The notes beneath the pieces were generated by a model. It was not told where the DNA came from and did no database searches. It saw only the letters and a list, made by a program, of their open reading frames with translations. A stretch of 64,000 nt of DNA from Cognatiluteimonas telluris (GTDB lineage: Bacteria; Pseudomonadota; Gammaproteobacteria; Xanthomonadales; Xanthomonadaceae). The position numbers and the translations under genes were made by a program. The DNA lies in the NCBI RefSeq assembly GCF_011320095.1, contig NZ_JAANOY010000004.1:62001-126000 (forward strand), in the 5' to 3' direction. Shown piece after piece: positions 28,684 to 37,548 of the stretch (position 1 is the first letter of the stretch; every line of letters starts with the position of its first letter).

Positions 28684-29652
28684 CTACGCCGCCAACCGAT
28701 GCGCGTAATACGGCCGCTCGCGATCATCGAGGATCGCGTGCATCCGCTGGAGGTCCTTCGACGACGACGGATCCAGCCATGCGTCGATGTGTTCGGGCTT
28801 GATCGGGATGACGCAGCGGTCGTGCCCGGCCGCGGCGATCTCCGGCGGCGGATCGTCGGTGATCGCGGCGAATGACAGCAGCGCCGGCTCCTTGCCCGAG
28901 GGATCGGTCCACTGCGACCACAGGCAGGCGACCAGCATGTCCTGGACCGGTCGCGGCCGGAACTCGAGGACGACGTTCTCTTCCTTCTCGCCGGCGCCGA
29001 GCTCGCGTCCTTCCACGCGGTGCCGGCTGACGTTCTCGTAGAACGCATTCAACACCACGATCGCGTGCGACACGCCGAACGCGCCCTTCCAGAATCCCTC
29101 CAGGTTGTCGCGCCGCGCGTTGTAGCACCCCGGGAACTGCCGGTCGTACGACGACGGCTTGCCCGGCAGCCGGCACTGGTAGCGCATCGGCTTCACCACC
29201 CGGCGCCCGTGCTCCATCACGATCACCGGCGCGTACCAGCCCGGGAAGATGCGTGCGTCCTCGTCGGTGACCGCCGCGCGCCGCAGGTCGGCCAGCTTGC
29301 CTAGCGCCCACTCGACCTTCGCGGTCGCGATGCGCCTGCTTTCGGTCGCCGCCTTCGTGGTCCTGCGTTGCAAGGCACGCTCGGCATCGGCCAGTCGCTT
29401 GCGCTGCTTGAAGACCTCCTGCTCCAGCAGCGTCGCCTGCCCGCGGTCGTACTGTCCGATCCACGCCGCGATCCGGCGCTCCTCGTCCGTCTGCGGATCG
29501 GCGAACGCCGCGTCCATCGCCTTCGGAATCTTCAGCTTGGCGCCCTGCGCGCGGTCCCAGTACAGCCGCACGAACTCGGCGATGTCGATCACCGCGCCAT
29601 AGGCACGGACGAACCTGGCGTAGTCGTGGCGGATCTGGGCGGAGTAGCACAT
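28684..29652 (-). CDS. SRAP-domain protein (HMCES/YedK family) with N-terminal insertion
   Basis: Forms a protein-DNA crosslink with abasic sites in single-stranded DNA to shield them. The 322-residue product begins MCYSAQ, with catalytic Cys2 after Met removal. The other active-site positions are visible as Asn in CYNARRDNLEG, Glu in LNAFYENV and His in AAGHDRCVIPI. It is about 100 residues longer than YedK because residues about 40-140 are a charged, helical stretch (EQEVFKQRKRLADAERAL) before the domain resumes at IFPGWYAPVIV. Divergent promoter region is shared with no other gene. Confidence 0.85.
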   Translation of the reverse strand: MCYSAQIRHDYARFVRAYGAVIDIAEFVRLYWDRAQGAKLKIPKAMDAAFADPQTDEERRIAAWIGQYDRGQATLLEQEVFKQRKRLADAERALQRRTTKAATESRRIATAKVEWALGKLADLRRAAVTDEDARIFPGWYAPVIVMEHGRRVVKPMRYQCRLPGKPSSYDRQFPGCYNARRDNLEGFWKGAFGVSHAIVVLNAFYENVSRHRVEGRELGAGEKEENVVLEFRPRPVQDMLVACLWSQWTDPSGKEPALLSFAAITDDPPPEIAAAGHDRCVIPIKPEHIDAWLDPSSSKDLQRMHAILDDRERPYYAHRLAA

Positions 29653-29729
29653 GGGCGAGATGCTAATCCCTGGACCGTCGGCGCGGCTGCAACGGATTGC
29701 CGGGGCGCCTGACCGCAGGCGCGCCCGCC

Positions 29730-32048
29730 CTAGGACGCCGTCTCAGCCACCCTCTCGCGGGAACTTGCGGCGCCGTCCAGCGATGCCAGCAGATGGACCA
29801 GCACATTGATCGCGACGGGCTTGACCAGGTGGTGGTCGAACCCGGCGGCCAACGCCCGCTCGCGGTCGGCGGCCTGGCCCCAGCCGGTCAGTGCGATGAG
29901 CGGGACGCGGACACCCCGCGCCCGCAGCGCAATGGCGACGTCGTATCCGGTGATGCGCGGCATGCCGATGTCGAGTATCGCGACGTCCGGGTGGATGCGG
30001 TCGAACTGGGCCAGGGCGTCGGCGCCATCGTCGGCGACGTGCACGTCCGCGCCGAACAGGCGCAGCGCCTCGGCAAGACTGGTGCGGACATCGGAATTGT
30101 CTTCGGCCAACAACACCCGCAATGCAAGGGGCGTCGAGGCGTCGGCTGGATTGCCCGCGCCGGCCAGCGAAACGCCGGTGTCGACCAGTAACGGAAGTCG
30201 CAACGTGAAGACGCTTCCCTTGCCGGGGCCTTCACTGTTTCCATCGACCCAGCCGCCATGGAGGACGGCGAGCCGACGCGACAGCGCCAGCCCGATCCCA
30301 AGCCCGCCCTGTTGCGACGACCGCGCCCGGTCGCTGCGGGTGAACATCTCGAACAGATGTGGGATTTCCGCGGGCGCCATGCCCATCCCCGTATCGCTCA
30401 CCGAGAGCGACAGCACGCCTGCGTCCACATGCGCGCGCAGCGTGATGTCGCCACCGGGCTTGGAATACTTCGCGGCATTGTTCAGCAGGTTCGCGAGGAT
30501 CTGCGCCAGGCGGACGCGATCGGCCCGCAGGACCAGCGGGGATTCGGGAAGGTCGATGCACAGCCTGTGCTGGCCGGCGTCGATGTCAGGGCGCGCCGCT
30601 TCCACGGCGCTTTCCACCACCGTCGCCAGCGTGACCGGCTCCAGTTGCAACGACACGTTGCCGCGGGTGATGCGGGACACTTCCATCAGGTCGTCGACCA
30701 GGCGCACGAGGTGGTCGATCTGCCGCTCCATGATCGAGTGGATCCTGGCGTGCGGACCGTCCGCGCTGGTGGTGCGACGCAGGATCTCGATCCCGTTGCG
30801 CAACGGCGCCAGCGGATTGCGCAGCTCATGCGACAGCGTCGCCAGGAATTCGTCCTTGGCCCGGTCGGTCTCGGCCAGTCGGTCGGCATGGTCCCGCAGG
30901 ATCTGCTCGGCGGCCTGCCGGTCGGTGACGTCGCGCGTCGTCCCCGCCACCGCCACTACGTCGCCGGCCGCATCGAGCACGGGGGCGAAGATGTAGTCGT
31001 AGATGCGCCGCCCGTTGGTGCCGGTGAACGGGATCTCGCCCCGGATCGGCGCTTTGGTCGATATCACCTGGGCCAGTTCGCGGTCGTGCATGTCGGCATG
31101 CCACTGCTCGTAGCCCAGGTCCATCCAGGTCTTGCCGCGCACGTCGTCGACGCCCCAGACTTTCAGCAGGGCGTCGTTGGCGTAGATGGCACGCAGGTCG
31201 GTGCCGAAGATGTAGACGAAGTCAGGTGTGTTGTTGAGCGCGGTCTCATAGATGCGGCGCTGGTGCTCGGACTGGGCCACGAGGCGCTCGGCATCCTCCT
31301 CGGCAAGCCTGTGCGCGGTGACGTCCCGGAAATACACCGCGATGCCTTCGGCCGCGGGATACGCCGTGACTTCGTACCAGCCATCCAGGCCCGGGTAGAA
31401 GGCCGTGAACCGGCTGGACCGCTGCTCGTTCATCGCCCGCCGGTAATGCTCCCCGAACGCACTGTCCTCCAGCCCCGGATACTTCTCCCAGATCACCAGA
31501 CCCGCCAGCGACCCCGGCGCCTCCCTCAGGATCCGATGCGCTTCCGGATTGGCGTAGCTGACGCGCCATTGCCGGTCGAGGGTGATCACGCCCTCGTTCA
31601 TCGCATCCAGGATGGCCATCGAGCCGTGGCGGCGCTCGGTCGCCGCATCCTGCGCCTGGTGGAGGATGTATTCCACCGCGCCCGCCTCGTCGAAGACCGG
31701 GCTGTTGACGACGGTCCAGTAACGCTCGACGAAGCGCCCGGTCGCGGGATCGAGCACGTCGAACCGCTGTGCGTGGTGGTCCGTCGTCCGGGTGCGCATG
31801 ACCCGCTCGAAGGACGCCGCGAGCTTGGCCACGCCGCCCGGCGACTGCGGGGCGTCGGGAAAGAGCTCGAAATACGGGCGCCCCAGGGCATCGTCCGGAT
31901 GCAGCGAGATCGCGCGCAACTGCCGGGTGATGGCGGCCACCGGAAACCCCGGGACGGCCCGCAGGAGCACCGAGTGGCCCTGCAGGTTTTCGAAGATGCG
32001 ATTCAGGTCGCGCGGAGCCATGGGCCTGGGCAGAACTGCAGGGCGCAT
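29730..32048 (-). CDS. PAS-domain hybrid sensor histidine kinase/response regulator
   Basis: 772-residue cytoplasmic hybrid kinase without membrane segments. Three PAS-like domains (about residues 20-140, 145-250 and 265-380), HisKA with phospho-acceptor His407 (LATLSHELRNPLAP), HATPase_c (LANLLNNAAKYSKPGG; DTGMGMAP; GGLGIGLALSRRL) and a C-terminal receiver (LLAEDNSD; phospho-Asp in VAILDIGMP; LVKP). With no output domain it probably acts in a phosphorelay. Start is uncertain between 32048 and 32021 (MAPRDL); neither has a clear ribosome site. Confidence 0.88.
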   Translation of the reverse strand: MRPAVLPRPMAPRDLNRIFENLQGHSVLLRAVPGFPVAAITRQLRAISLHPDDALGRPYFELFPDAPQSPGGVAKLAASFERVMRTRTTDHHAQRFDVLDPATGRFVERYWTVVNSPVFDEAGAVEYILHQAQDAATERRHGSMAILDAMNEGVITLDRQWRVSYANPEAHRILREAPGSLAGLVIWEKYPGLEDSAFGEHYRRAMNEQRSSRFTAFYPGLDGWYEVTAYPAAEGIAVYFRDVTAHRLAEEDAERLVAQSEHQRRIYETALNNTPDFVYIFGTDLRAIYANDALLKVWGVDDVRGKTWMDLGYEQWHADMHDRELAQVISTKAPIRGEIPFTGTNGRRIYDYIFAPVLDAAGDVVAVAGTTRDVTDRQAAEQILRDHADRLAETDRAKDEFLATLSHELRNPLAPLRNGIEILRRTTSADGPHARIHSIMERQIDHLVRLVDDLMEVSRITRGNVSLQLEPVTLATVVESAVEAARPDIDAGQHRLCIDLPESPLVLRADRVRLAQILANLLNNAAKYSKPGGDITLRAHVDAGVLSLSVSDTGMGMAPAEIPHLFEMFTRSDRARSSQQGGLGIGLALSRRLAVLHGGWVDGNSEGPGKGSVFTLRLPLLVDTGVSLAGAGNPADASTPLALRVLLAEDNSDVRTSLAEALRLFGADVHVADDGADALAQFDRIHPDVAILDIGMPRITGYDVAIALRARGVRVPLIALTGWGQAADRERALAAGFDHHLVKPVAINVLVHLLASLDGAASSRERVAETAS

Positions 32049-32162
32049 AGGGTATGCGAGAGCACGCGTCGCTCCCGTTCACGCCGCCTCTACATCGGCG
32101 GCGGCAAGGGACGGCCCGAAGCCGCCGCTACACTGCGTGTCCCGATTCCCCTTCGTTGCGCC

Positions 32163-32883
32163 ATGGCCGCTCCGGTTCGCCTTGCAAGATGCGTCGCAGA
32201 CCTGGCCCCGTGTTCACGCCTGGAGGCCGAGCAGTACGTCAAGGGCGGCTGGGTCTCGGTCGATGGACGCGTGGTCCGGGATCCGGGATCCGGTGTCGGG
32301 CGAAGTCGCCGTCATCGACCCGGCTGCACAACGGGAGGTCGTCGAACCGGCAACGGTGCTGTTGCACAAGCCGGTGGGCTTCGATGCCATCAGCGGCCGC
32401 AGGGTAGCCGCCGCGCTGGTCCAGCCGGACACGCGCTGGCCCGATGATCCTTCCGGCGTGCCCCTGCTCGAGCGCCACTTCCATCGCCTGACGCCGCTGG
32501 TGCCGCTGGATGCCGAGGCCAGCGGCCTGATGGTGCTGACCCAGGACGGCCGCGTGTGGCGACGGCTGACCGAAGACGGCGACGAGATCGAGCAGGAGTT
32601 CGTGGTCGAAGTCAGCGGCGACATCGCGCCCTATGGCCTGGCCCGGCTCAACCACGGCTTGCACTACAACGGCCGTGCGTTGCGGCCGTGCAAGGTCAGC
32701 TGGCAGAGCGAGATCCGCCTGCGCTTCGCACTCAAGGGCGTGCAGGGTGGGCAACTGCGCGACATGTGCGCGCAGGTCGGCCTGGACGTCGTGGCCATCC
32801 GCCGCATCCGCATCGGCAAGATTCCGCTGGGCAGGATGCCGGTCGGCGCGTGGCGCTACCTGCCGGTCGGCGAGCGCTTCTGA
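32163..32883 (+). pseudogene. rRNA pseudouridine synthase (RsuA/RluF family), frameshifted copy
   Basis: Near-duplicate of the intact gene at 56342-57064. The S4 domain MAAPVRLARCVADLAPCSRL...VSVDGRVVRDP reads from ATG 32163 in one frame; the catalytic part (PLDAEASGLMVLTQDG with catalytic Asp, to YLPVGERF) continues in another. The break lies at about 32280-32292, where GGGATCC occurs twice in tandem and the intact copy has two more bases. Either a real frameshift or a sequencing error. If real, neither half makes a complete enzyme; the paralogue would supply the activity. Confidence 0.85.
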
Positions 32884-32967
32884 GCCCATCGCACGGGGCC
32901 GCGCGCCAGGCGTCCGCGCGAGCCACGCGAGACAGGATCGCGCTCCGCTGCCCCGGCAGGAACGGCT

Positions 32968-33456
32968 TCAACCGAGAGCGTCCCCGCAGGCGCCACGCAC
33001 GCGCAGCGTCAGACCCTTGAGGAAGTTACGCAGCAGCTGGTCGCCGCAGGCACGGAAGTTGCCGTGCCCGGGCTGGCGGAACAGCGCCGACAGTTCCGGC
33101 TTCGACACCGGGAACCCGGCGTCCGCGAACACCTGGTGCATGTCCACGTCCTTCAACTCGAAGGCCACGCGCAGCTTCTTCAGCACCACGTTGTTGCTGA
33201 TGCGTTTCTCCACCGGCCGCGCCGGCAGGCGCTCGTCCCTGCCGCGACGGTGGATGATCAGGCCGTCGAGAAAATGTGCCAGCACGTCGTCGCCGCAGGC
33301 CAGGTAGCCCGGCATGTCTTCACGCAACAGAAAGGCATGCACATCGTCCTTTGCGATGACGAAACCCGGATCGGCCAGCTGGACGATCTCCGCCACCTTC
33401 TGGTCGCTCAGGTCGAGCATGTAACGGATGCTGCGCAGGATGTCGTTGTTGATCAT
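32968..33456 (-). CDS. DUF1456 (YehS-like) protein, copy 1
   Basis: 162 residues made of two repeated halves of about 70 residues: MINNDILRSIRYMLDLSD at the start and ISNNVVLKKLRVAFELKD in the second half, each with a downstream FLDG/FLKGL helix. This two-repeat pattern defines DUF1456; function unknown. It is convergent with the pseudouridine synthase and closely similar to the copy at 57077-57547, differing at the C-terminus (six extra residues here). The ATG at 33456 is the family start. Confidence 0.85.
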   Translation of the reverse strand: MINNDILRSIRYMLDLSDQKVAEIVQLADPGFVIAKDDVHAFLLREDMPGYLACGDDVLAHFLDGLIIHRRGRDERLPARPVEKRISNNVVLKKLRVAFELKDVDMHQVFADAGFPVSKPELSALFRQPGHGNFRACGDQLLRNFLKGLTLRVRGACGDALG

Positions 33457-33666
33457 GGCTGCAACCGATGCCGGGAACAGCAAACTCTACCGATGGCGCG
33501 TCGATGAGGCCGCTCTTCATGCGCCTTGGCGATTGCGCCCGGGCGGGTCACTCGACCTCCGCGATGCAGCAGCTGCCGGACATGGACTGATTTTGGGCGC
33601 GCCTGGCACCCGATCCGGCGCGGGCCTTGCGTCCGCGTTGATGTGTCCTGGCTGGTGTCCGGTGGT

Positions 33667-34275
33667 TCAATAGACTGCCTGCTCAGCGGATGCGGCCGGC
33701 ACAGACAAGGAGGCCGGGTGCATTACTGGCGCTCGCTTCACTGGCTGCAACCCCATGGCCACGTGCTTGATGAGGTTGAAACCTACCAGCGCAATGAAGG
33801 CGATCAGCACGAGCGGCAGCACTGCCTTGATCAGCAGCACCCATCCGGCCGTCTTCGCAAACGAACCAGCGGGCTGGCGACGACCTCTCGATCCACTACG
33901 AATCCGGTCTTCAGCCGCCAATAGCAAGCGATCGCCAACGTGGGCCGCCATCGACCCTGCCGTGGACCGCAGCTTGTCGTAGGAAGGCGCGCTTCGCCGT
34001 TCGCCTCGCGGCAAGCGACGCGAGACGCCGGCCTTGATCTGCGCCCATCGATTCGCGTTGTCCGCATCGCCTTCGGGCAAGCGCCACACGCAATGCAGGT
34101 GGTCAGGCAGGACCACGATTGCGAGTACTTCGAACGGCCGCACCGCATGCGTTGCGCGAAACGCTGCACGTAGCTCCACGATGTGCTCCACCAGCAATCG
34201 CCTGCGCCGTTCCAGCAAGTTGACCGTAAAGAAATAGGTCCCACCCGGCACCTTGGCACGACGATAGTTCGACAT
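33667..34275 (-). CDS. REP-associated tyrosine transposase (RAYT), truncated and fused to a membrane segment
   Basis: 202 residues. Residues 1-95 match the RAYT/Y1_Tnp HUH transposase: MSNYRRAKVPGGTYFFTVNL, the metal-binding HLH in VLPDHLHCVWRLPEGD (His59, His61) and IKAGVSRRLPRGERRS. The family then continues with a tryptophan/tyrosine helix bearing the catalytic Tyr; here that is replaced by unrelated sequence with one strong membrane helix (residues about 144-170, WVLLIKAVLPLVLIAFIALV). Catalysis is therefore unlikely. REP palindromes lie upstream at 34388-34474, as is usual for RAYT genes. Confidence 0.75.
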   Translation of the reverse strand: MSNYRRAKVPGGTYFFTVNLLERRRRLLVEHIVELRAAFRATHAVRPFEVLAIVVLPDHLHCVWRLPEGDADNANRWAQIKAGVSRRLPRGERRSAPSYDKLRSTAGSMAAHVGDRLLLAAEDRIRSGSRGRRQPAGSFAKTAGWVLLIKAVLPLVLIAFIALVGFNLIKHVAMGLQPVKRAPVMHPASLSVPAASAEQAVY

Positions 34276-34387
34276 GCGAGGAGGCTGGCGCGCATCACCA
34301 CGCCATGCCATCAGCCCCAACCGCGATGCCGCATAGGGATATCACCGACATCCAACGACGCATCGAGATTGAGCGCCGCGCACAGAA

Positions 34388-34474
34388 GGTGGGCCAGGGC
34401 CCACCCTACAAATCACGGACGGCCGTAGGGCGGGCTCAAGCCCGCCTTACGCGCGTTCAAGCCCGCCTTACGCG
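34388..34474. repeat. REP palindrome cluster upstream of the RAYT gene
   Basis: Element 1: GGTGGGCC-AG-GGCCCACC (34388-34405) then CTAC. Element 2: GTAGGGCGGGCT/AGCCCGCCTTAC (34425-34450). A third, partial tandem copy of element 2 (CAAGCCCGCCTTACGCG) follows to 34474. Elements 1 and 2 recur in the same order and orientation at 58769-58845, with the same CAGAA preceding element 1. Confidence 0.85.
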
Positions 34475-34524
34475 GGTTAGCCCGTAGCCGCGAAAAGGCA
34501 AAGGGCCGGGGTGACCAGGAGATC

Positions 34525-36198
34525 TTAATTACCTCCGTCCCCTTTCCTCTGCAAGGTTTCGATCACGGCCTGCAGGTGCGGAAAATCCACCGGCTTGACG
34601 AGATGCTGGTCAAATCCCGAGTCCAATGCACGTTGTCTGTCGTTGGGCTGGCCATACCCGGTCAGCGCAACGAGCTTTACGCCCGGCTTGCCTACGTTGC
34701 GCAGCCGCGAGGCCAACTCGTATCCATCCATTCCGGGCATGCCGATATCCAGCAGCGCCAACCGAGGCTCGAAGACGCGCGCGCACTCCAGCGCACCGGG
34801 ACCATCGACCGCGACTTCGACCGTATAACCGGCCAAGCGCAATGCCTTGGCCAGTGTGTCCCGGGCGTCGGCATTGTCATCGACCAGCAGGATGCGTGCA
34901 CCGGGTTGAAGCACCGGTGCCAGCCGTGGACCCGTCATTTTTTCAGGCATCACCTCTCCGCTCGCCAAGGGCAGCTCTACGACGAAACGGCTGCCCTTCC
35001 CGAGCCCCGCGCTATCGGCAAATACATGCCCCCCGTGGTGCTGCACGAGGTTGCGCACGATGGCCAGCCCCAGCCCGAGCCCGCCCCGTGCGCGATCGCT
35101 GCTGGTGCCCTGCTGCTCGAACAGGTCGAACACCCGCTCGAGCATGTCTGCCTCGATGCCAACGCCCTGGTCGATGACTTCAACCAGGACTTTGTCGTTG
35201 TGGATCGTCGACTGCACGCGAATGCTCGTGCCTTCGTCGCTGTACTTGGACGCGTTGGTAATGAGGTTTGCAAACACCTGGGCAAGCCGTGCGGGATCCG
35301 CGTCGACCCTCACGTGGCAGTCCGGCACGTCGATGCAGACATGCTGCCGCTTCTGCAAGACCAGCGGCTCGGCCGTCTCAAGCGCCGAACGCACCACCTC
35401 GACAAGTTCGATCCTTCGGCGCTGGAGCGTCAGCTTACCGCCGGCAATCCGCGCGACATCGAGCAAATCGTCCACCAGCCGCTGCATGTGGTCGACCTGA
35501 CGCTGCATGATTGCCAATTCCGGGGTCCATTCGCCGCGCAATCGCAACACCTGCAGCACCGTCACCATGGGGGCCAGCGGATTGCGCAATTCGTGCCCAA
35601 GCATCGCCAGGAACTCGTCCTTCGCGCGGGCCGCTTTTTCCGCCTGGCCGCGGGCGGCCTCCAGACGACTCGCCTGCTGCGCCAGCTCACGCATCGTCAT
35701 CTCCACTTTCGCGCGCGAAGCGTCAAGCGCCTTGGCAAGCGACGCGTACTGCGTCATCTCGAAGCGGGCGGCGGCGAGCTCACCCGTGGCGATGCTCAAC
35801 TTCTGCTGCTCGTGTAGCGCCGCGCCCAACAACGGCAACATGCCCTGGACCTGCTCCAGGTCGCGACGCGCCACGGCGCCGCCCAGAAAGACCAACGCCG
35901 TAGCGCCATCACTGCAGGCCGATGCTGGTACCAGATCGGCGTGCGTCCCCGGCGCGACGACCTCGCCGTGGTGCGGGCCGGGGGTTCGACAGGCGTCGAG
36001 CAGCGTCCGCCACTCCTGCCTGCCCGGCAGCGTCTTGGGTCCGCCAGCAGCCGGCACGAACTTTCCCGAGTCCGCGCGCAGCGTGAACAGCAACAGCGCA
36101 TCGGCGCCCATCGACACGGCGAATTGCCTCGCGCGGTCCGCGCGGCCGTCGACGGCCGCAAGTGCGGCGACGGACGCAATGGCATCTTGGACCCTCAT
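34525..36198 (-). CDS. hybrid histidine kinase/response regulator paired with a FIST sensor
   Basis: 557 residues, no membrane segments. An N-terminal region of about 130 residues has no recognised sensor domain, then a helical linker (residues 150-195), HisKA with His202 (LAMLGHELRNPLAP), HATPase_c (NLITNASKYSDEGT; DQGVGIEADM; GGLGLGLAIVRNL) and a receiver (ILLVDDNADARD; phospho-Asp in LALLDIGMPGMDG; HLVKPVD). Starts two bases after the FIST gene, so the two are one operon and FIST probably supplies ligand sensing. The last codons (KGDGGN) overlap a GGGGACGGAGG motif similar to repeat ends nearby. Confidence 0.88.
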   Translation of the reverse strand: MRVQDAIASVAALAAVDGRADRARQFAVSMGADALLLFTLRADSGKFVPAAGGPKTLPGRQEWRTLLDACRTPGPHHGEVVAPGTHADLVPASACSDGATALVFLGGAVARRDLEQVQGMLPLLGAALHEQQKLSIATGELAAARFEMTQYASLAKALDASRAKVEMTMRELAQQASRLEAARGQAEKAARAKDEFLAMLGHELRNPLAPMVTVLQVLRLRGEWTPELAIMQRQVDHMQRLVDDLLDVARIAGGKLTLQRRRIELVEVVRSALETAEPLVLQKRQHVCIDVPDCHVRVDADPARLAQVFANLITNASKYSDEGTSIRVQSTIHNDKVLVEVIDQGVGIEADMLERVFDLFEQQGTSSDRARGGLGLGLAIVRNLVQHHGGHVFADSAGLGKGSRFVVELPLASGEVMPEKMTGPRLAPVLQPGARILLVDDNADARDTLAKALRLAGYTVEVAVDGPGALECARVFEPRLALLDIGMPGMDGYELASRLRNVGKPGVKLVALTGYGQPNDRQRALDSGFDQHLVKPVDFPHLQAVIETLQRKGDGGN

Positions 36199-36200
36199 TG

Positions 36201-37361
36201 CTAGCGCGACAGGACGAGTACGACCGCCGTGCAGTTATGGAAGCCGCTGAACTGGCCATCCGAGCGTGCGATCTGGCCATAGGTGTTGCAACCGACGAAC
36301 GGTGCGCCGGTCAACCCTTCGCCAACCGAAGACAACTCCTTCCCGAATTCATCGCCAAGTCGCAGACGGGTCGCAACGCAGTCGAAGAAAAGCGCCGCGC
36401 CCGGCTCATGCGATTCGAGGGCCTCCACGGCCGACCGCGTGGCGCGAGCAGCCGCCATTGACGCGGATTCGCCCGTGGTCTTCATCAGGAATACCCGTGA
36501 CTGCTCGGGGATTTCCGCGGCACAGTCCACCGAGCCATCCGCATTGACACTGAGCGGGACGCGCAACCGGTAGCCCTGCCCGGTGTCGATCCCGATGATG
36601 TTGTGCAGGAAGAACGGCATCGGGTTGTCGCGATCAAAAGACTGCCCCATCGCGGCGGCATGCTGCTCGAAGGCTTCAACCGCGGGCATTCCGTCAAGGC
36701 CGACCAGGCGCATGCCCTGCACTTCGGTGGCATGCATCGGATTCCCGGCGGGTATCCAGCCGTGCCCGACGCCGACTGCAATGGGCTTGTGCGACAGGAT
36801 TTCCAGCGCCACCGCGGCATCACTGTAGACCTCGGTATCGAGAAAGACATGGGTCTTGCTGAACTTGGCATCGTCGCCCGCCCCACCTCCCGCAAGGAGA
36901 TAGCTGCCGGACGTCAGCAACGTCAGTTCATCAACAAGTGCTTCGGCGTGGCCCGCCAATGCATCCGTCATGACGATGGCTGCTCGGTAGGGATGGCGGC
37001 CATCCAGTCCCCTGAAGTCGGCGACCATGTCGCGGGCGGCGGATCGGCCATCGCTGCTGATATGCCGCCCGAGGGTGGCGGTCAGCTTCATTTCCGCAGA
37101 CCGGATTGCCAACGCGCTGGCAGTCCCCGTCCCGCGGTGGGCATGCGTGAACTCGCCCGCGGACGACGAGCCCATAAGAAGGTGCGGCGAGCAAAGGCGC
37201 TTGAGCTCGCCAAGCAGACGCGTGTAATCGAAGGCCGATGATGCAAACACGACGATTGCGTCTGGCGGGCCGTCCATGCCCGCATTGATCTGTCCAGCCA
37301 GATCTTGGGCAGCGCCCGCGGAATCTCCGCAGGCGGTGTGCACTGCTAACAGGTCTGTCAT
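36201..37361 (-). CDS. FIST-domain sensory protein
   Basis: 386-residue cytoplasmic protein with FIST_N (about 30-215; GSSSAGEFTHAHRGTGTASALAI, LLAGGGAGDDAKFSKTHVF) and FIST_C (about 225-375; YRLRVPLSVNADGSVDCAAEIPEQ cut as two strands, ending GAPFVGCNTYGQIARSDG). FIST domains are proposed small-ligand (amino-acid type) sensors and often precede kinases or cyclase genes. Here it is two bases upstream of a hybrid kinase whose own N-terminus lacks a known sensor. GGTGGAAAA precedes the ATG. Confidence 0.85.
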   Translation of the reverse strand: MTDLLAVHTACGDSAGAAQDLAGQINAGMDGPPDAIVVFASSAFDYTRLLGELKRLCSPHLLMGSSSAGEFTHAHRGTGTASALAIRSAEMKLTATLGRHISSDGRSAARDMVADFRGLDGRHPYRAAIVMTDALAGHAEALVDELTLLTSGSYLLAGGGAGDDAKFSKTHVFLDTEVYSDAAVALEILSHKPIAVGVGHGWIPAGNPMHATEVQGMRLVGLDGMPAVEAFEQHAAAMGQSFDRDNPMPFFLHNIIGIDTGQGYRLRVPLSVNADGSVDCAAEIPEQSRVFLMKTTGESASMAAARATRSAVEALESHEPGAALFFDCVATRLRLGDEFGKELSSVGEGLTGAPFVGCNTYGQIARSDGQFSGFHNCTAVVLVLSR

Positions 37362-37548
37362 TTTTCCACCGCGTATTGGGGGAGGATCGCGACAATGCCG
37401 CCCGCCCGGTTGGGCATGTTATCCGGCGGCAGTCGGTCCACTCACATCGATTTAACAGAAATGCGGCGGACGCAGCCCACGCGCGCTCCCGCCCTGTTCG
37501 CGGCAACAAGGCATCCAAGGGGAGGGGAATTGCTCAGCTCAGCGACAG

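Noticed and set aside
30258-32447. 729-codon plus-strand frame opposite the PAS hybrid kinase
   Set aside because: Mostly antisense to a clear kinase. Only its last part (from 32163) is real, as the N-terminal half of the frameshifted pseudouridine synthase.
32163-32883. Programmed frameshift in the pseudouridine synthase
   Set aside because: No slippery heptamer or downstream structure stands out, and the intact paralogue has a single frame; mutation or read error is simpler.
34388-34480. CRISPR-like array
   Set aside because: Palindromes are unequal, with no regular spacers of constant length and no cas genes; they are REP elements beside a RAYT gene.
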